In this document: positions 54,845 through 63,907 of the stretch, piece after piece
Numbering within the stretch: position 1 is the first letter of the stretch
Layout: each line of letters opens with the position of its first letter
NCBI RefSeq assembly: GCF_016653465.1
Contig: NZ_NHSQ01000151.1
Span: forward strand, 16,503-80,502
Direction: 5' to 3'
DNA: 64,000 nucleotides
From: Thiocystis minor
GTDB lineage: Bacteria; Pseudomonadota; Gammaproteobacteria; Chromatiales; Chromatiaceae
Position numbers and translations under genes: made by a program
Notes under the pieces: model-generated
Told to the model about the DNA's origin: nothing
Seen by the model: only the letters and a program-made list of their open reading frames with translations
The model's database searches: none

Positions 54845-55776
54845 GCGCCGTCTCCCGCTTCGGTCGCGCGCCGGTCGACCATCTCCAGGAACAAGCGCTC
54901 CAGCCGGTTCTGTTTGTTGCGCAGACTGATGACCTCGATGCCGTTGCGCGAGAGCGCGTCGAACAGACCGTTGATGGTGTGGTCGCGATTCATCTCCACT
55001 TCCAGCGTGCAGTCGTCCAAGTGCTGGAGCACGAAACCGCCGAGTTCGGGGAGTTCGGACACTCGCCCCTTGAGATTCAACACGAAGGTCTCGGTATGCA
55101 GGGTGTTGAGCAGGTCGGCCACGCTGCTGCGCTCGGCGATCTCGCCCCGGTTGATGATGGCGATGTTGCGGCAGAGACTCTCCGCTTCCTCCAGATAATG
55201 CGTCGTGAGAATGATGGTCGTGCCCTCGGCGTTCAGTTCGCGCAGGAAGGACCACATCGAACGGCGAATCTCGATGTCGACCCCGGCGGTCGGCTCGTCC
55301 AGGATGAGCAGCCGGGGCCGGTGGACCAGCGCGCGCGCGATCATCAGCCGCCGCTTGAGTCCGCCGGACAGCGTGCGCATCTCACTGTCGCGCCGGTCCC
55401 AGAGATCGAGCTGGCGTAGCGATCGTTCGGCCCGGACCTTGGCCTCGCGGCGCGGGATGCCGTAATAACCGGCCTGATTCAGCACCACCTCGAACACCGG
55501 CAGGAAGAGGTTGAAGTTGAACTCCTGGGGGACCAGGCCGATGCAGGATTTGACGCCCTCGGGATCGCGGTCGAGGTCGTGACCGAAGACGTTCACGCTG
55601 CCGGCGGTCTTGTTGACCAGCGAGGCGACGATCCCGATGAAGGTGGATTTGCCGGCGCCATTGGGGCCAAGCAGCGCGAAGAAGTCGCCTTGCTCCACAC
55701 CGAGGTCGATCCCCTTGAGTGCCTGAAAGCCGCCTTTATAGGTCTTGGTGAGTTGCTGGACTGCGAGTGCGGGCAT
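54841..55776 (-). CDS. ABC exporter ATPase (YadG-like)
   Basis: The 311-residue ATPase has Walker A (GPNGAGKST), the Q-loop PQEFNFN, the signature LSGGLKRRL, Walker B (LLILDEPTAGVD) and the H-loop LTTHYLEEAE. The C-terminal about 90 residues form the extra domain common in this drug-exporter subfamily. It partners with the overlapping permease at 54056-54844. Confidence 0.94.
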   Translation of the reverse strand: MPALAVQQLTKTYKGGFQALKGIDLGVEQGDFFALLGPNGAGKSTFIGIVASLVNKTAGSVNVFGHDLDRDPEGVKSCIGLVPQEFNFNLFLPVFEVVLNQAGYYGIPRREAKVRAERSLRQLDLWDRRDSEMRTLSGGLKRRLMIARALVHRPRLLILDEPTAGVDIEIRRSMWSFLRELNAEGTTIILTTHYLEEAESLCRNIAIINRGEIAERSSVADLLNTLHTETFVLNLKGRVSELPELGGFVLQHLDDCTLEVEMNRDHTINGLFDALSRNGIEVISLRNKQNRLERLFLEMVDRRATEAGDGA

Positions 55777-55952
55777 GGGTTTCCGAGGGTCGAATGAATG
55801 GAGGTACTTGCCGGCCAGGACAGGGTCTGCGCATTTTGCCCCAGGAGCGCTTGATCGACACCGGGTTGTATCTTCGGAAGCGAGGTTCTACTCTACTTAG
55901 GGTAAGGGTTGGTTGCGAGGTCGGGACGTGGCTCACCAGCAACCTGCTTGGA

Positions 55953-55974
55953 TAGGGGGGACGCCCCTCCCCTA
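55953..55974 (-). terminator. Hairpin at the end of the phage head-protein remnant
   Basis: TAGGGG and CCCCTA arms enclose an inner GGG/CCC pairing. The hairpin overlaps the stop codon of the gene at 55972-56487 and has no T run. Confidence 0.3.
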
Positions 55975-56487
55975 GTCCCGCCTCCGATACAGCATCCTGG
56001 CGTCGATGATTTCGACATTGCGTTTGCGCTCGATATAGCCAAATTGTGTCGTCGCGTAATTCGTTTTGCCCGCCCACATTCCCAACGCGCCCTGCTCTCG
56101 CTCAAAGACCGCAAGACAGGCCAAAAACCCCCGCCGTTCAACATCGAACCGGCTGAAAAAATACAGCTTGTCCGCTCCACCCCGCCGCCCCGGTTCCAAC
56201 CAGATTTCGTCAGGTTCCTTGATGTTGATGGCCGTATAGAGCAGCCACGGCGCCCGCTCGCCCTTCATGATTTTCCATTCGTTCTTGCGGTTCAGAAAGA
56301 GGTTGCGATCGACGATCAGCGGGTTGCCGGCGAGATCCAGGAACTCTGCCCTCGACGTGTCACCGAACTCTCGCATAAAGCGAGCGAACAGCGCATCCTC
56401 GGAGAGCGACGGCGACAGGCGTTCGAGAGTCGGCGCCAGCCGCGGTTGCGGCATCCCGCCGCTGTTATTCACCACGCCGTCAGGCAC
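55972..56487 (-). pseudogene. C-terminal part of Mu-like phage head protein with PBECR-type fold
   Basis: The 171-residue reading has the pattern of the C-terminal end of Mu F-like head-morphogenesis proteins: LSPSLSEDALFARFMREFG, a short DLAGNPLIVDRNLF segment, then RAPWLLYTAINIKEPDEIWLE and YIERKRNVEI, which resembles the phage-associated barnase/ColE5-like nuclease fold. Free-standing proteins of this kind are unusual, and no other phage gene is near, so I read it as a prophage fragment. It ends 3 nt from the lipoprotein gene, which suggests the fragment inserted next to it. A small toxin is the alternative. Confidence 0.5.
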
Positions 56488-56489
56488 AA

Positions 56490-57047
56490 TCAGAACGAAC
56501 GTGGCCCCCCGGCGGTCAGTTCCCGCGCGTCGATCTTGCCCGAGTAGCGATAGGGTAGCGTGATCAAGCCGCCGGCCAGCGTCGCCGTCCCGGAGACGGT
56601 CCAGTTCAGCGGACGTTCTTTGAGCGCCAGCACAGGCAACTGCTGGAGCAGACCGAGCAGGCTGCCGATGACCTCGACATCGACCGTCGTCTCGCCGAAG
56701 GCCGGAATCTGCCGATCCAGGGCACCGCCGCCCTCGGCTACATCCTGACCCTCCAGTGCAAGCCGGTAGGTCATGGCCTTGATCGGCAGGGTGCGGTCGT
56801 TCGGGTTTTTGACCGCCAGAGTCGCGATGAACACCTGTCGCGTCAGCCCCAACTCTTTCGGTTGCAGCCCGATCAGTGCCACCTCGGGTGCCTTCCAGGA
56901 CTCGACGAGGCTGGCGCAGCCGGGCAGCAGGCCGGTCATCAGGACGAGGAGCGCGAATACGCCCGCCCCGCCAAGGCCGCGACGCCGGGGCTCGGGTCGC
57001 GGCGACGCGCGCGCGGTCAGCGAAGAAACGAGAAGAACGCTCAACAT
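56490..57047 (-). CDS. LEA14-like (water-stress/hypersensitive type) lipoprotein
   Basis: The 185-residue protein has an N-terminal hydrophobic segment that ends in a lipobox (LLPGC, about 40-44) and one LEA type 2 beta domain (VALIGLQPKELGLTRQVFIATLAVKNPNDRTLPI region). These lipoproteins are periplasmic and of unclear role. The ATG at 57047 shares bases with the start of the divergent permease gene. The long n-region before the hydrophobic core is unusual, so the true start may be a later non-ATG codon. Confidence 0.82.
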   Translation of the reverse strand: MLSVLLVSSLTARASPRPEPRRRGLGGAGVFALLVLMTGLLPGCASLVESWKAPEVALIGLQPKELGLTRQVFIATLAVKNPNDRTLPIKAMTYRLALEGQDVAEGGGALDRQIPAFGETTVDVEVIGSLLGLLQQLPVLALKERPLNWTVSGTATLAGGLITLPYRYSGKIDARELTAGGPRSF

Positions 57048-57807
57048 GGAATCACTCGATCCTGCCATTGTCTTGTTCCTGGCCGCCCTGCTCGCCGGAG
57101 GCGTCGATGCCATCGCCGGCGGAGGCGGACTCATCACGATTCCGGCGCTGCTCTGGGCCGGACTGACGCCGCTCGAAACCCTGGCGACGAATAAGGCCCA
57201 GGCGGTCTTCGGCAGCGGGATGGCGACTGCCCACTTTGTCCGCAAGGGATACGTGGAGCCGCGCGGGATCGCGCTAGCGGTCCTCTGTACCTTCAGCGGC
57301 GCCGCCGCCGGGGCGGTGCTGGTGCAGCGGCTCGACAACGCCTTGCTGCAAGGTTTGATCCCCGCGCTGCTGATTGCCTTCGCGCTCTACTTCTGGCGGT
57401 CGCCGCGCGTCTCCGACCTGGATTCGCACCAGCGGATCGGCGTGCCGGCCTTCGCGTTGACGATTGGCCTGGGGGTCGGCTTTTACGACGGCTTCTTCGG
57501 TCCGGGGGCCGGCACCTTGTTCGCCATGGGTTATGTCGCGCTGCTCGGCTACAACCTGCGTCGCGCCACCGCCCATGCCAAGGCGCTCAACTTTACCAGC
57601 AATCTGGCGGCCCTGCTGTTCTTCCTGGCCGGCGGACAAATCGTCTGGACACTCGCCGCCCTGATGGCGTGTGGCCAGTTGATCGGCGCTTGGCTTGGTT
57701 CGCATCTGGTGCTACGCCATGGCGCGGCACTGGTGCGTCCGGTGCTGGTGGCGGCCTCCATCGCGATCTCGGGCAGGCTTTTGTGGGATCGTTTCAGCGG
57801 GGATTAA
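57046..57807 (+). CDS. TSUP-family (TauE/SafE-like) membrane transporter
   Basis: The 253-residue protein has about eight spans in two repeats. The first has GGVDAIAGGGGLITIPALL and the second GFYDGFFGPGAGTLFAMGY, both TSUP hallmarks. Members export sulfite or organosulfur anions, which would suit a sulfur-oxidising host, but the substrate cannot be read from sequence. The ATG at 57046 overlaps the start codon of the divergent lipoprotein gene. Confidence 0.92.
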   Translation: MESLDPAIVLFLAALLAGGVDAIAGGGGLITIPALLWAGLTPLETLATNKAQAVFGSGMATAHFVRKGYVEPRGIALAVLCTFSGAAAGAVLVQRLDNALLQGLIPALLIAFALYFWRSPRVSDLDSHQRIGVPAFALTIGLGVGFYDGFFGPGAGTLFAMGYVALLGYNLRRATAHAKALNFTSNLAALLFFLAGGQIVWTLAALMACGQLIGAWLGSHLVLRHGAALVRPVLVAASIAISGRLLWDRFSGD

Positions 57808-58040
57808 ACCAAATCGCGCTTCATTTCCCGGACTGGATTGGCCGGAACAGAGCGCCAAGACGCATCGCCGCAATGGTGCTATAACCTTCGATCGCCAGAT
57901 GCTCTGAGCGGTTGATGATGCGGGCGTTCTTGATCGCATCCTGGTTGATACCCTGGGCCTCCGCCGTGCCAGAAAGTCCAGCGCCGCCCCGTCCGGGTCC
58001 AGCCCGGTGACTGCGAGCCCGACATCGGCGGGCGCGCGGC

Positions 58041-58553
58041 TCACGGATCCTCCGTCTTGTCGTCCGGCGGGCCTTCGAGGAGTCGGGCCCGCTCGGGCAG
58101 GGAATAGCCGAGGCACTCGCCCAACGCGACCCGCGTGCGTTGGGCGAGAAAGTCGCGCGACAGACGCCGCTCGGCGAACAGCAGGTTCTGCGCAGCGGTG
58201 TGGTCCAGATAGAGCAGATCGGCCGGCACGGGCGCGAAGGGCCGGTGGCTGACGCGGGCGATCCGGCCCAGGTTGACCCCGCGTCCGTCGTCGAGCAGCA
58301 GCAGGTGCGGAGTCAGCCCGCGCGTCGGGTCGGGGCGCGGGAAGTCGATGACGCCCAGCAGCTCATAGGGCGCCCCACTGATATGCACGCCGAGCTGGAT
58401 GGCGCTCTCGACCAGCTCGACCAGATAGATGATTTCGCCAACGGCGTTGCGTAGCCGCTCGACCTGGCGGTGATAGTCGGCGGACGGCCAAAGGCCGGCG
58501 TCGATCGGGTCGGCGTCGGGCGGCGGGTCTGAGGGGTGGGATGACTCGCTCAT
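58041..58553 (-). CDS. Hypothetical soluble protein
   Basis: The 170-residue protein starts MSESSHPSDPP and has no motif that I recognise. It is mixed alpha/beta (RNAVGEIIYLVELVESAIQLGVHISG, LTPHLLLLDDGRGVNLGRIARVSH) with no signal or span. Codon use fits the neighbours. It is convergent with the TSUP gene and lies just upstream of the GNAT remnant, at the edge of the accessory region. Confidence 0.6.
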   Translation of the reverse strand: MSESSHPSDPPPDADPIDAGLWPSADYHRQVERLRNAVGEIIYLVELVESAIQLGVHISGAPYELLGVIDFPRPDPTRGLTPHLLLLDDGRGVNLGRIARVSHRPFAPVPADLLYLDHTAAQNLLFAERRLSRDFLAQRTRVALGECLGYSLPERARLLEGPPDDKTEDP

Positions 58554-58561
58554 GCCGGGCC

Positions 58562-58711
58562 TTCCACAGCGGCCAGGCACAGGTCGACGATTGGCTGGCG
58601 AACAAGGCGCTGAGGTTCTACCGGCGTTGGGATTTCCGTCCGCTGCCTGGCCATCGCTACCGGCCCTTTCTGAGCTGGAGCCAGCTTCAGGCCATGACGA
58701 CGGGTTGCTGA
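58562..58711 (+). pseudogene. GNAT acetyltransferase remnant (TacT-like)
   Basis: The plus strand reads FHSGQAQVDDWLANKALRFYRRWDF-like without a start: the N-terminal signature of toxin-type GNATs (FxSGxxxLDDWL) is fused directly to the C-terminal strand (FYRRWDFRPLPGHR) and stops at 58711. The middle of the domain with acetyl-CoA binding residues is missing, so this is an internal deletion. No DUF1778 antitoxin gene is next to it. Confidence 0.55.
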
Positions 58712-58740
58712 CAGACGTTCAGGATGGCTTGATCGAACGC

Positions 58741-61700
58741 TCACTTGATGCCGTCGAGCAGGATTTTTCGCTTCCTTTCGGGGGCAGCGGCGATCAACGC
58801 CTCGGCGGCAGCGCGGTGGCGTTCGTGCTCGCCGATTTCATCGAGCAGCGATCGCTGGTTCGGCAGGGATGGCACGGGAATGTCCATGTTTTTCATTTTG
58901 GTGGCGTTGATATTGTTCTGTCCGGCTGAGCGTACCGCTTGCTTTCGAATCTCATTAAGAAAATGGGACGAGTTCATCAGCGCCACCAACAATCGCGACT
59001 CGATGTCTGGTCCGGGAACGATCCGGATAAGGTATGAAGCACAGCAATACTCGCCGCCCAAATCAAAGAGCCCCGTCTTGCCGACTTGATCGATGCTGCC
59101 GTTTGTGCGATTGAAAAGCACGTCGCCCTTATCGAGACGGTAGGTGGCGAATTCGTCCGCATCAATGTCGATGTATTTCATCGCGCCGTTATCGACCATG
59201 CGACCGCCAATGACTTCGTTCATACGGAAGATCTTGTAGCCGATGCCGTCCTCGTTCATCGCCTTCGATAGACCGTATTGAACCATTCCGCTCAATGACT
59301 CGATGGTTCTTCGCGGCGTATTCGACTCGTAGACCTGCCGCACGATGGCGTCGATGGCCTCCCGCGCCTGATCTGCCGTCTCGCGGGCCTTCATTTCCTC
59401 GGCTTCGACCTGCTCGATTTCTTCAACGATGTGCTGTTGAACCTTCAGCGGCGGTAACGGTATTGGAAATTGGGCGATCTTTGCCTTGCTTATTTCTCCA
59501 TAGTTCATTCCGCCTGCCAGCGTCTTAAGACTTGCTCTCTGAAGCAACAATATCTCGTAGAGGAACTCCGGGAGCAGGATTGTTTTGTCGCAGATAAGGT
59601 TTTTGAACCCTTGATTGGTTGCCAACGCGATACGGGCTATCGCGACCTCGCCTATTGTCGCGCGACTGGATAGCAAAACGGTGTTCTTGGGGAGAATTTG
59701 GGCATTGCTGTTTTCGAGCCCGGTTTGAGAGATTGTGCGCGCTGTAGAGAAGACCTCTCGTTGTTTAACGTCGACTAGGGTCGCCCACGGAATACCTCCG
59801 TCCCAATATTCCTTGATTTTGGACGAGGGAGTTCCGCCATTGAGGATGTCTGTGATGTTTCCTAAAGGGACGAGCTTGTATTTGGTTGCGTACAGCGGGC
59901 CGGCAGGTTCGTTATCTGACGAAGAGAGATTGAATGCGAGTGTAAAGGTATTGCGAGTGAAATCGAGATAAGCAGGTGTTGCCGCAACGCCCAACTTGCC
60001 CTTCAATGCGCTATCATCGGGCAACTCTTCCGGCTCGATACTGAGAAACGCTCGACGCAGATGGTGCGCCGCCTTGTCGGGGCCGTCGTCGCGGGTATCG
60101 CGGTCGGTGGAGTAGAGTGCGCCACCGTCGTAGGGCTCGCGCAGATGCACCATGCCCTCGGCGCCGCGCCGGTTGCTCCATTTATAACCGAGGAATGCCT
60201 GCTCGTCCTTGTTGTTCCCCGCGCCGCGCAGGACGGTGGTCCGCTGCGGCACGATCTCCCCCGTGTCGAGTGCCTCGACATAGGCAAGGGCGAAATAGAT
60301 GAATTTCTCCCGTTCGGCCTCGCGGATATGGCGCTGCAGTTTGCCGCGCATCTCGGCTTCTCGCGCGTCCCGGCTCAGCTTGCCGAAGCCCGCCTGGTTG
60401 CGGCGGGTCTTGGTGGTCGCAAGCGCCTCGAAGTCCTGGGCGTAGGTACGGAACAAATCGGTCTGTTCCAACTCGGCGGGCGGCTCGCCGTCGTCGGCCG
60501 CGAGCCAGTCGCGATAGGCGTTCAGGGGCAGATCCGCGGCCTCGGTGTAGGCGCGGAGCAGGTCGCTGTCGGCAAAGTCGTTGTCGTTCGGCGTCTTCTC
60601 GTCGTTGTAGAGGGCATCGGCGCGACAGGTGAAGTGTTCCAGATGGATATCGTCGCGTCGCTCCAGGAACAGGATGACGGTGTTGGTACCGGTGGCGATG
60701 AAGGCGCTGCCGCCCAGTTCGACGATGCCGCGCACCAGGAACTTTTCCAGGATCAGGGCGCGGGTGCGCTGGTAGATGCCGGCGTTGCTGAGGATGGACG
60801 AGGGCAGGATCAGCCCGGCCAGACCGCCGATCCGCAGCAGTTGCGCGGCGCGCTCGACGAATAGGGTCTCGATCTCGCTGGAGTTGGACGTCAGAGACGG
60901 CAGCAGCCTGAACTGGGCGACCTGTTGCGGCGCGAGGCGCAGGTGCTGCTTGAAGTCCTTGACCGAATACGGCGGATTGGCGACCAGCACATCCACCTCG
61001 CCCATTTTCGGTAGCGCCGGGTTGGCGTGATCGAGGCCGTCCTCGTGCAGGATGTTGGCGTCGCCTGCGCCGTGCAGGAACATGGCGATCTTGGCGGTGC
61101 GGGCGAGCCGGTAGTCCTTCTCGATGCCCCAAACGTGGTCGCGGGTCCAGGTGGTACTGTCGCCTTGCGGTAGACCCAGGGCACTGAGATCTTCCTGGAT
61201 CTCCTCGACGATCTCAGTGAGGAAATGGGCCGAGCCGCAGGCATAGTCCATGACGCGCGGGATGATCCGCTGTCGGCCTTCCTCTTGAGCTTTGCGGATA
61301 CGTTCTCGCAACGGCAGGCAGCGCACGATGAAGCGCGCGATGGGGATGGGCGTGAAGAATTGGCCCTCGCTCTGTTTGAAACCGCTGTTCAGCAACAGCT
61401 CGAACAGGTTGCCGAGAAACGCCTGCTTGCTGGTGTATTTCAGGCGGTAGCCCTGGAAAAGCTCCACCACCTCCTTGACGACCTGGGTGTTCTGCTCGAA
61501 GAGCTTCTTGTTGTGAACCTCCTTGAAAGCGAAATCGCTGTTGGTATAGAACTTCAGCGCGCGGAAGATCTTCTTGACCTGGTTCTTGGCCGCGTCCCGG
61601 CGGTGCGCCTGAAAGGCATGGTCGATGTCGCGCTCCTCGAAGTAGGTGATGTCTTCCCCCAGGGTCTCCTTCATGCCGCGTTTATAAAGACGTTGCAGCC

Positions 61701-62223
61701 GGTCGATGAGATCCTCCGGGGTATCCTTGTTGGGGAACCACTGGAAGTCGAGGATCGCCTCCGGGATACGCTCCTCGTCGATCAGCTTGGCCAGGATGAT
61801 GGCGCACAGGCGATTGAAGGCGTTCTCTTTGTCCGACACGTTGTTGTGGCGGAGGATCTCCATGAACTGGTTGAAGACCTTGGTGCTGCCGTTCTCGCCG
61901 TTGAATTCCTTGAGATCCTTGCCGCGCTTGGGCCGGTAGCCGATGGCGTAAGGGGTGAAATCGTCCTCGAAGAGGCCGGACGGCTGGAAGGCGCTGGCGT
62001 AGGTGGTCTTCCAGACGTGGTGCAGCGACTCGCGGTTGTGGGCGTGGCGGAACAGCGGGACGGCCTCGCGGGCGGCGGTGTGGCTTTCGCTTTTTTCCCG
62101 CTGGTCGAATTTCTCCTGGGCTTGATCAGCGCCGGTGATCTCAAAACCGATGGCGGCGAGGAATGTCGAGATCTCTTTCACGAACGTTGGATTCTCCGAA
62201 TGCTTGAGGGATTTGGCGCCCAT
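58741..62223 (-). CDS. Fused type I methyltransferase-specificity protein (HsdM-HsdS)
   Basis: The 1160-residue protein has a helical N-terminal part, the methyltransferase entry motif QFFTP (about 288), SAM motif I variant YACGSAHFL (327), catalytic motif NPPY (416), and then two target-recognition regions (about 782-960 and 970-1146), each followed by a coiled coil (VEEIEQVEAEEMKARE). It therefore joins HsdM and a two-TRD HsdS. No restriction subunit is encoded in the window, and no nuclease motif is seen, so it may be methylation-only. The start is uncertain: an in-frame ATG at 62355 follows AAGGGG and adds 44 residues that look unlike the family. Confidence 0.85.
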   Translation of the reverse strand: MGAKSLKHSENPTFVKEISTFLAAIGFEITGADQAQEKFDQREKSESHTAAREAVPLFRHAHNRESLHHVWKTTYASAFQPSGLFEDDFTPYAIGYRPKRGKDLKEFNGENGSTKVFNQFMEILRHNNVSDKENAFNRLCAIILAKLIDEERIPEAILDFQWFPNKDTPEDLIDRLQRLYKRGMKETLGEDITYFEERDIDHAFQAHRRDAAKNQVKKIFRALKFYTNSDFAFKEVHNKKLFEQNTQVVKEVVELFQGYRLKYTSKQAFLGNLFELLLNSGFKQSEGQFFTPIPIARFIVRCLPLRERIRKAQEEGRQRIIPRVMDYACGSAHFLTEIVEEIQEDLSALGLPQGDSTTWTRDHVWGIEKDYRLARTAKIAMFLHGAGDANILHEDGLDHANPALPKMGEVDVLVANPPYSVKDFKQHLRLAPQQVAQFRLLPSLTSNSSEIETLFVERAAQLLRIGGLAGLILPSSILSNAGIYQRTRALILEKFLVRGIVELGGSAFIATGTNTVILFLERRDDIHLEHFTCRADALYNDEKTPNDNDFADSDLLRAYTEAADLPLNAYRDWLAADDGEPPAELEQTDLFRTYAQDFEALATTKTRRNQAGFGKLSRDAREAEMRGKLQRHIREAEREKFIYFALAYVEALDTGEIVPQRTTVLRGAGNNKDEQAFLGYKWSNRRGAEGMVHLREPYDGGALYSTDRDTRDDGPDKAAHHLRRAFLSIEPEELPDDSALKGKLGVAATPAYLDFTRNTFTLAFNLSSSDNEPAGPLYATKYKLVPLGNITDILNGGTPSSKIKEYWDGGIPWATLVDVKQREVFSTARTISQTGLENSNAQILPKNTVLLSSRATIGEVAIARIALATNQGFKNLICDKTILLPEFLYEILLLQRASLKTLAGGMNYGEISKAKIAQFPIPLPPLKVQQHIVEEIEQVEAEEMKARETADQAREAIDAIVRQVYESNTPRRTIESLSGMVQYGLSKAMNEDGIGYKIFRMNEVIGGRMVDNGAMKYIDIDADEFATYRLDKGDVLFNRTNGSIDQVGKTGLFDLGGEYCCASYLIRIVPGPDIESRLLVALMNSSHFLNEIRKQAVRSAGQNNINATKMKNMDIPVPSLPNQRSLLDEIGEHERHRAAAEALIAAAPERKRKILLDGIK

Positions 62224-62558
62224 ACCGATGCAGGTTGCCTGCCATCGAATGTCGCGCGCGAAGCCGCGCCGGGGCTGGATTTTACAACGCTGCATGGCTG
62301 GCGAACTCCCCGGATCGCGCCAGCGCTTCTCGAACGCATCATTGGGCTTTGCCATCAGGCCCCTTTCTCGGGGAATCCTTGGATTCTAATCCACTCATCC
62401 TGGCATCCTTCAGGCGCTTTCGCCGAGCGGATCCAGTCCAACCTTTGGCGCCAGCAACAGACGCGATAACCTCGGCCATCGTCGATCCGACGCGCCGACA
62501 CGCCTCATCCGGACGACGCTCTCCCTGGGTTGAATCACCGCCCGACGCGACCGACACC
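62224..62558. other. Gap between the modification gene and the arsR-rhodanese gene
   Basis: The 335-bp divergent gap has no gene except the possible 44-codon N-terminal extension of the modification protein (to 62355). I see no strong promoter or repeat in it. Confidence 0.4.
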
Positions 62559-63281
62559 ATGACTCATTCCCCCAGACCCACGCCTGAACCCAAGCAGGCC
62601 CTCTTCGAGCAACTCGCCGTCATCGCCCGTGCACTGGGCAGCGGCGCGCGGCTGGAACTGCTGGATTTTCTCGCCCAGGGCGAGCGCAGCGTCGAGGAGC
62701 TGGCGCGGGTGTCGGGGCTGAGCGTCGCCAACACCTCCAAGCACCTGCAGCAACTCAAGGCCGCCGGTCTGGCGCTGGCGCGCCGCGACGGCAAGCATGT
62801 TCGCTACGGACTGGCCGATGACCGCGTGCTGGACGCGGTCGCCGCCCTGCGCGTGCTTGCGGAGACGCGCAGCCGCGCGGTCGAGGCACTGCTCGCGAGC
62901 TATCTCAAGGAACGCGACGACCTGGAGCCGGTCCCGGCGATGGTGCTGCTGGAGCGGGTGCGCGACGGGCTGGCGACGGTGATCGACGTGCGCCCCGCCG
63001 AGGAGTACGCCCAAGGCCATGTCGCCGGGGCGCTCAATGTCCCGCTCGACCGGCTGCAGGAGCGGCTAAGCGACTTCCCGCGCGAGCGCGAGATCGTCGC
63101 CTATTGCCGTGGCCCCTGGTGCGTGCTGTCCTTCGAGGCCGTCGCCCGCCTGCGCGCGGCCGGTTTCAGCGCCCGCCGCCTGGAGGACGGGCTGCCGGAG
63201 TGGCGCCAAGCGGGGCGTCCGATGGCTGAAGGAGACGCCGCCCGAGTCCCAGCGGACCGGCGGGATGACGACTGCGGCTGA
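62559..63281 (+). CDS. ArsR-type regulator fused to rhodanese
   Basis: The 240-residue protein has an N-terminal winged helix-turn-helix of the ArsR/SmtB type (residues 10-95, ELARVSGLSVANTSKHLQQLKAAGL) and a C-terminal rhodanese with active-site Cys in YCRGPWC. No metal-binding cysteine pair is seen in the helix-turn-helix. Such fusions often sense persulfide or sulfur state through the rhodanese cysteine. The start MTHSPRPT at 62559 gives family length. It may regulate a nearby sulfur gene, but none is adjacent. Confidence 0.9.
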   Translation: MTHSPRPTPEPKQALFEQLAVIARALGSGARLELLDFLAQGERSVEELARVSGLSVANTSKHLQQLKAAGLALARRDGKHVRYGLADDRVLDAVAALRVLAETRSRAVEALLASYLKERDDLEPVPAMVLLERVRDGLATVIDVRPAEEYAQGHVAGALNVPLDRLQERLSDFPREREIVAYCRGPWCVLSFEAVARLRAAGFSARRLEDGLPEWRQAGRPMAEGDAARVPADRRDDDCG

Positions 63282-63338
63282 CTGCGGGCGTGGCGGTTCG
63301 CCGTTCGCCCGGTGGTCGCAAGCGAACCGACTCGCTGT

Positions 63339-63488
63339 TTAAAGGCCGATTTGCGGGACGCGGACTGGTGGGACGGCATCTGGGAAGACGCGACCGTGCA
63401 GGCCGCGCAGGAAACCGGTCTCTCCAGCTTTCGGGGACATTGCCCCTGGACGGTAGAGCAGGTGCTGGACAGCGATTGGCGACCACCG
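63339..63488 (+). pseudogene. DUF29-like C-terminal remnant
   Basis: A plus-strand stretch reads WEDATVQAAQETGLSS then FRGHCPWTVEQVLDSDWRP, which matches the C-terminal end of DUF29 proteins (an AAxETGL helix and a CPWTxEQxLD motif). The reading continues without family sequence to a stop at 63560. The N-terminal 80 or so residues are missing, so it is a remnant. DUF29 genes are common in mobile gene pools of purple bacteria. Confidence 0.5.
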
Positions 63489-63907
63489 ATTCCTCGGTCA
63501 GCGATGATCGATTCCAAAGCCGTTCGCCAACAACATCGATGGCCAACCAGACGATATTGAGCTTGACCGATCGCGTTGGCCACCCGCCCATCCGGTCAGT
63601 GGGCGTATATCCGGTGGCGAAAACCGAGATGTCGGTCGCGGGGTGCCGACTGGCGCCGCGTTCAACCTGGATCGCATCACGCTTCACGCATCGGCGGCGA
63701 GCGACCAAGCGTCCGGTTCGACAGCGGTCCAGGAGACGGGAACGCATGGCAACGTCCAGGTCTTGGGCGCGATCGCTCGACCCTCGCTCTTCCGATCTTA
63801 GCCCAAGTTTAACGCCTCAGATTATTTCTCTTTTAAGATCATCCGCTTACAGCGGAAAAAATCGCTCAGTGGCACTACATTCGTGAAATTTTGTGAAACC
63901 GGACGAT
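63489..63907. other. Accessory gap without recognisable gene
   Basis: The stretch after the DUF29 remnant has several overlapping open frames of low quality and no protein that I can name. Its 3' part (63800-63900) is more AT-rich than the surroundings, which may mark the end of a transferred segment. Confidence 0.4.

Noticed and set aside
57808..58040. Minus-strand fragment with NARIINRSEHLAIEGYSTI, faintly like ferritin-like DUF892 proteins
   Set aside because: Too short and without flanking family sequence; similarity may be chance.
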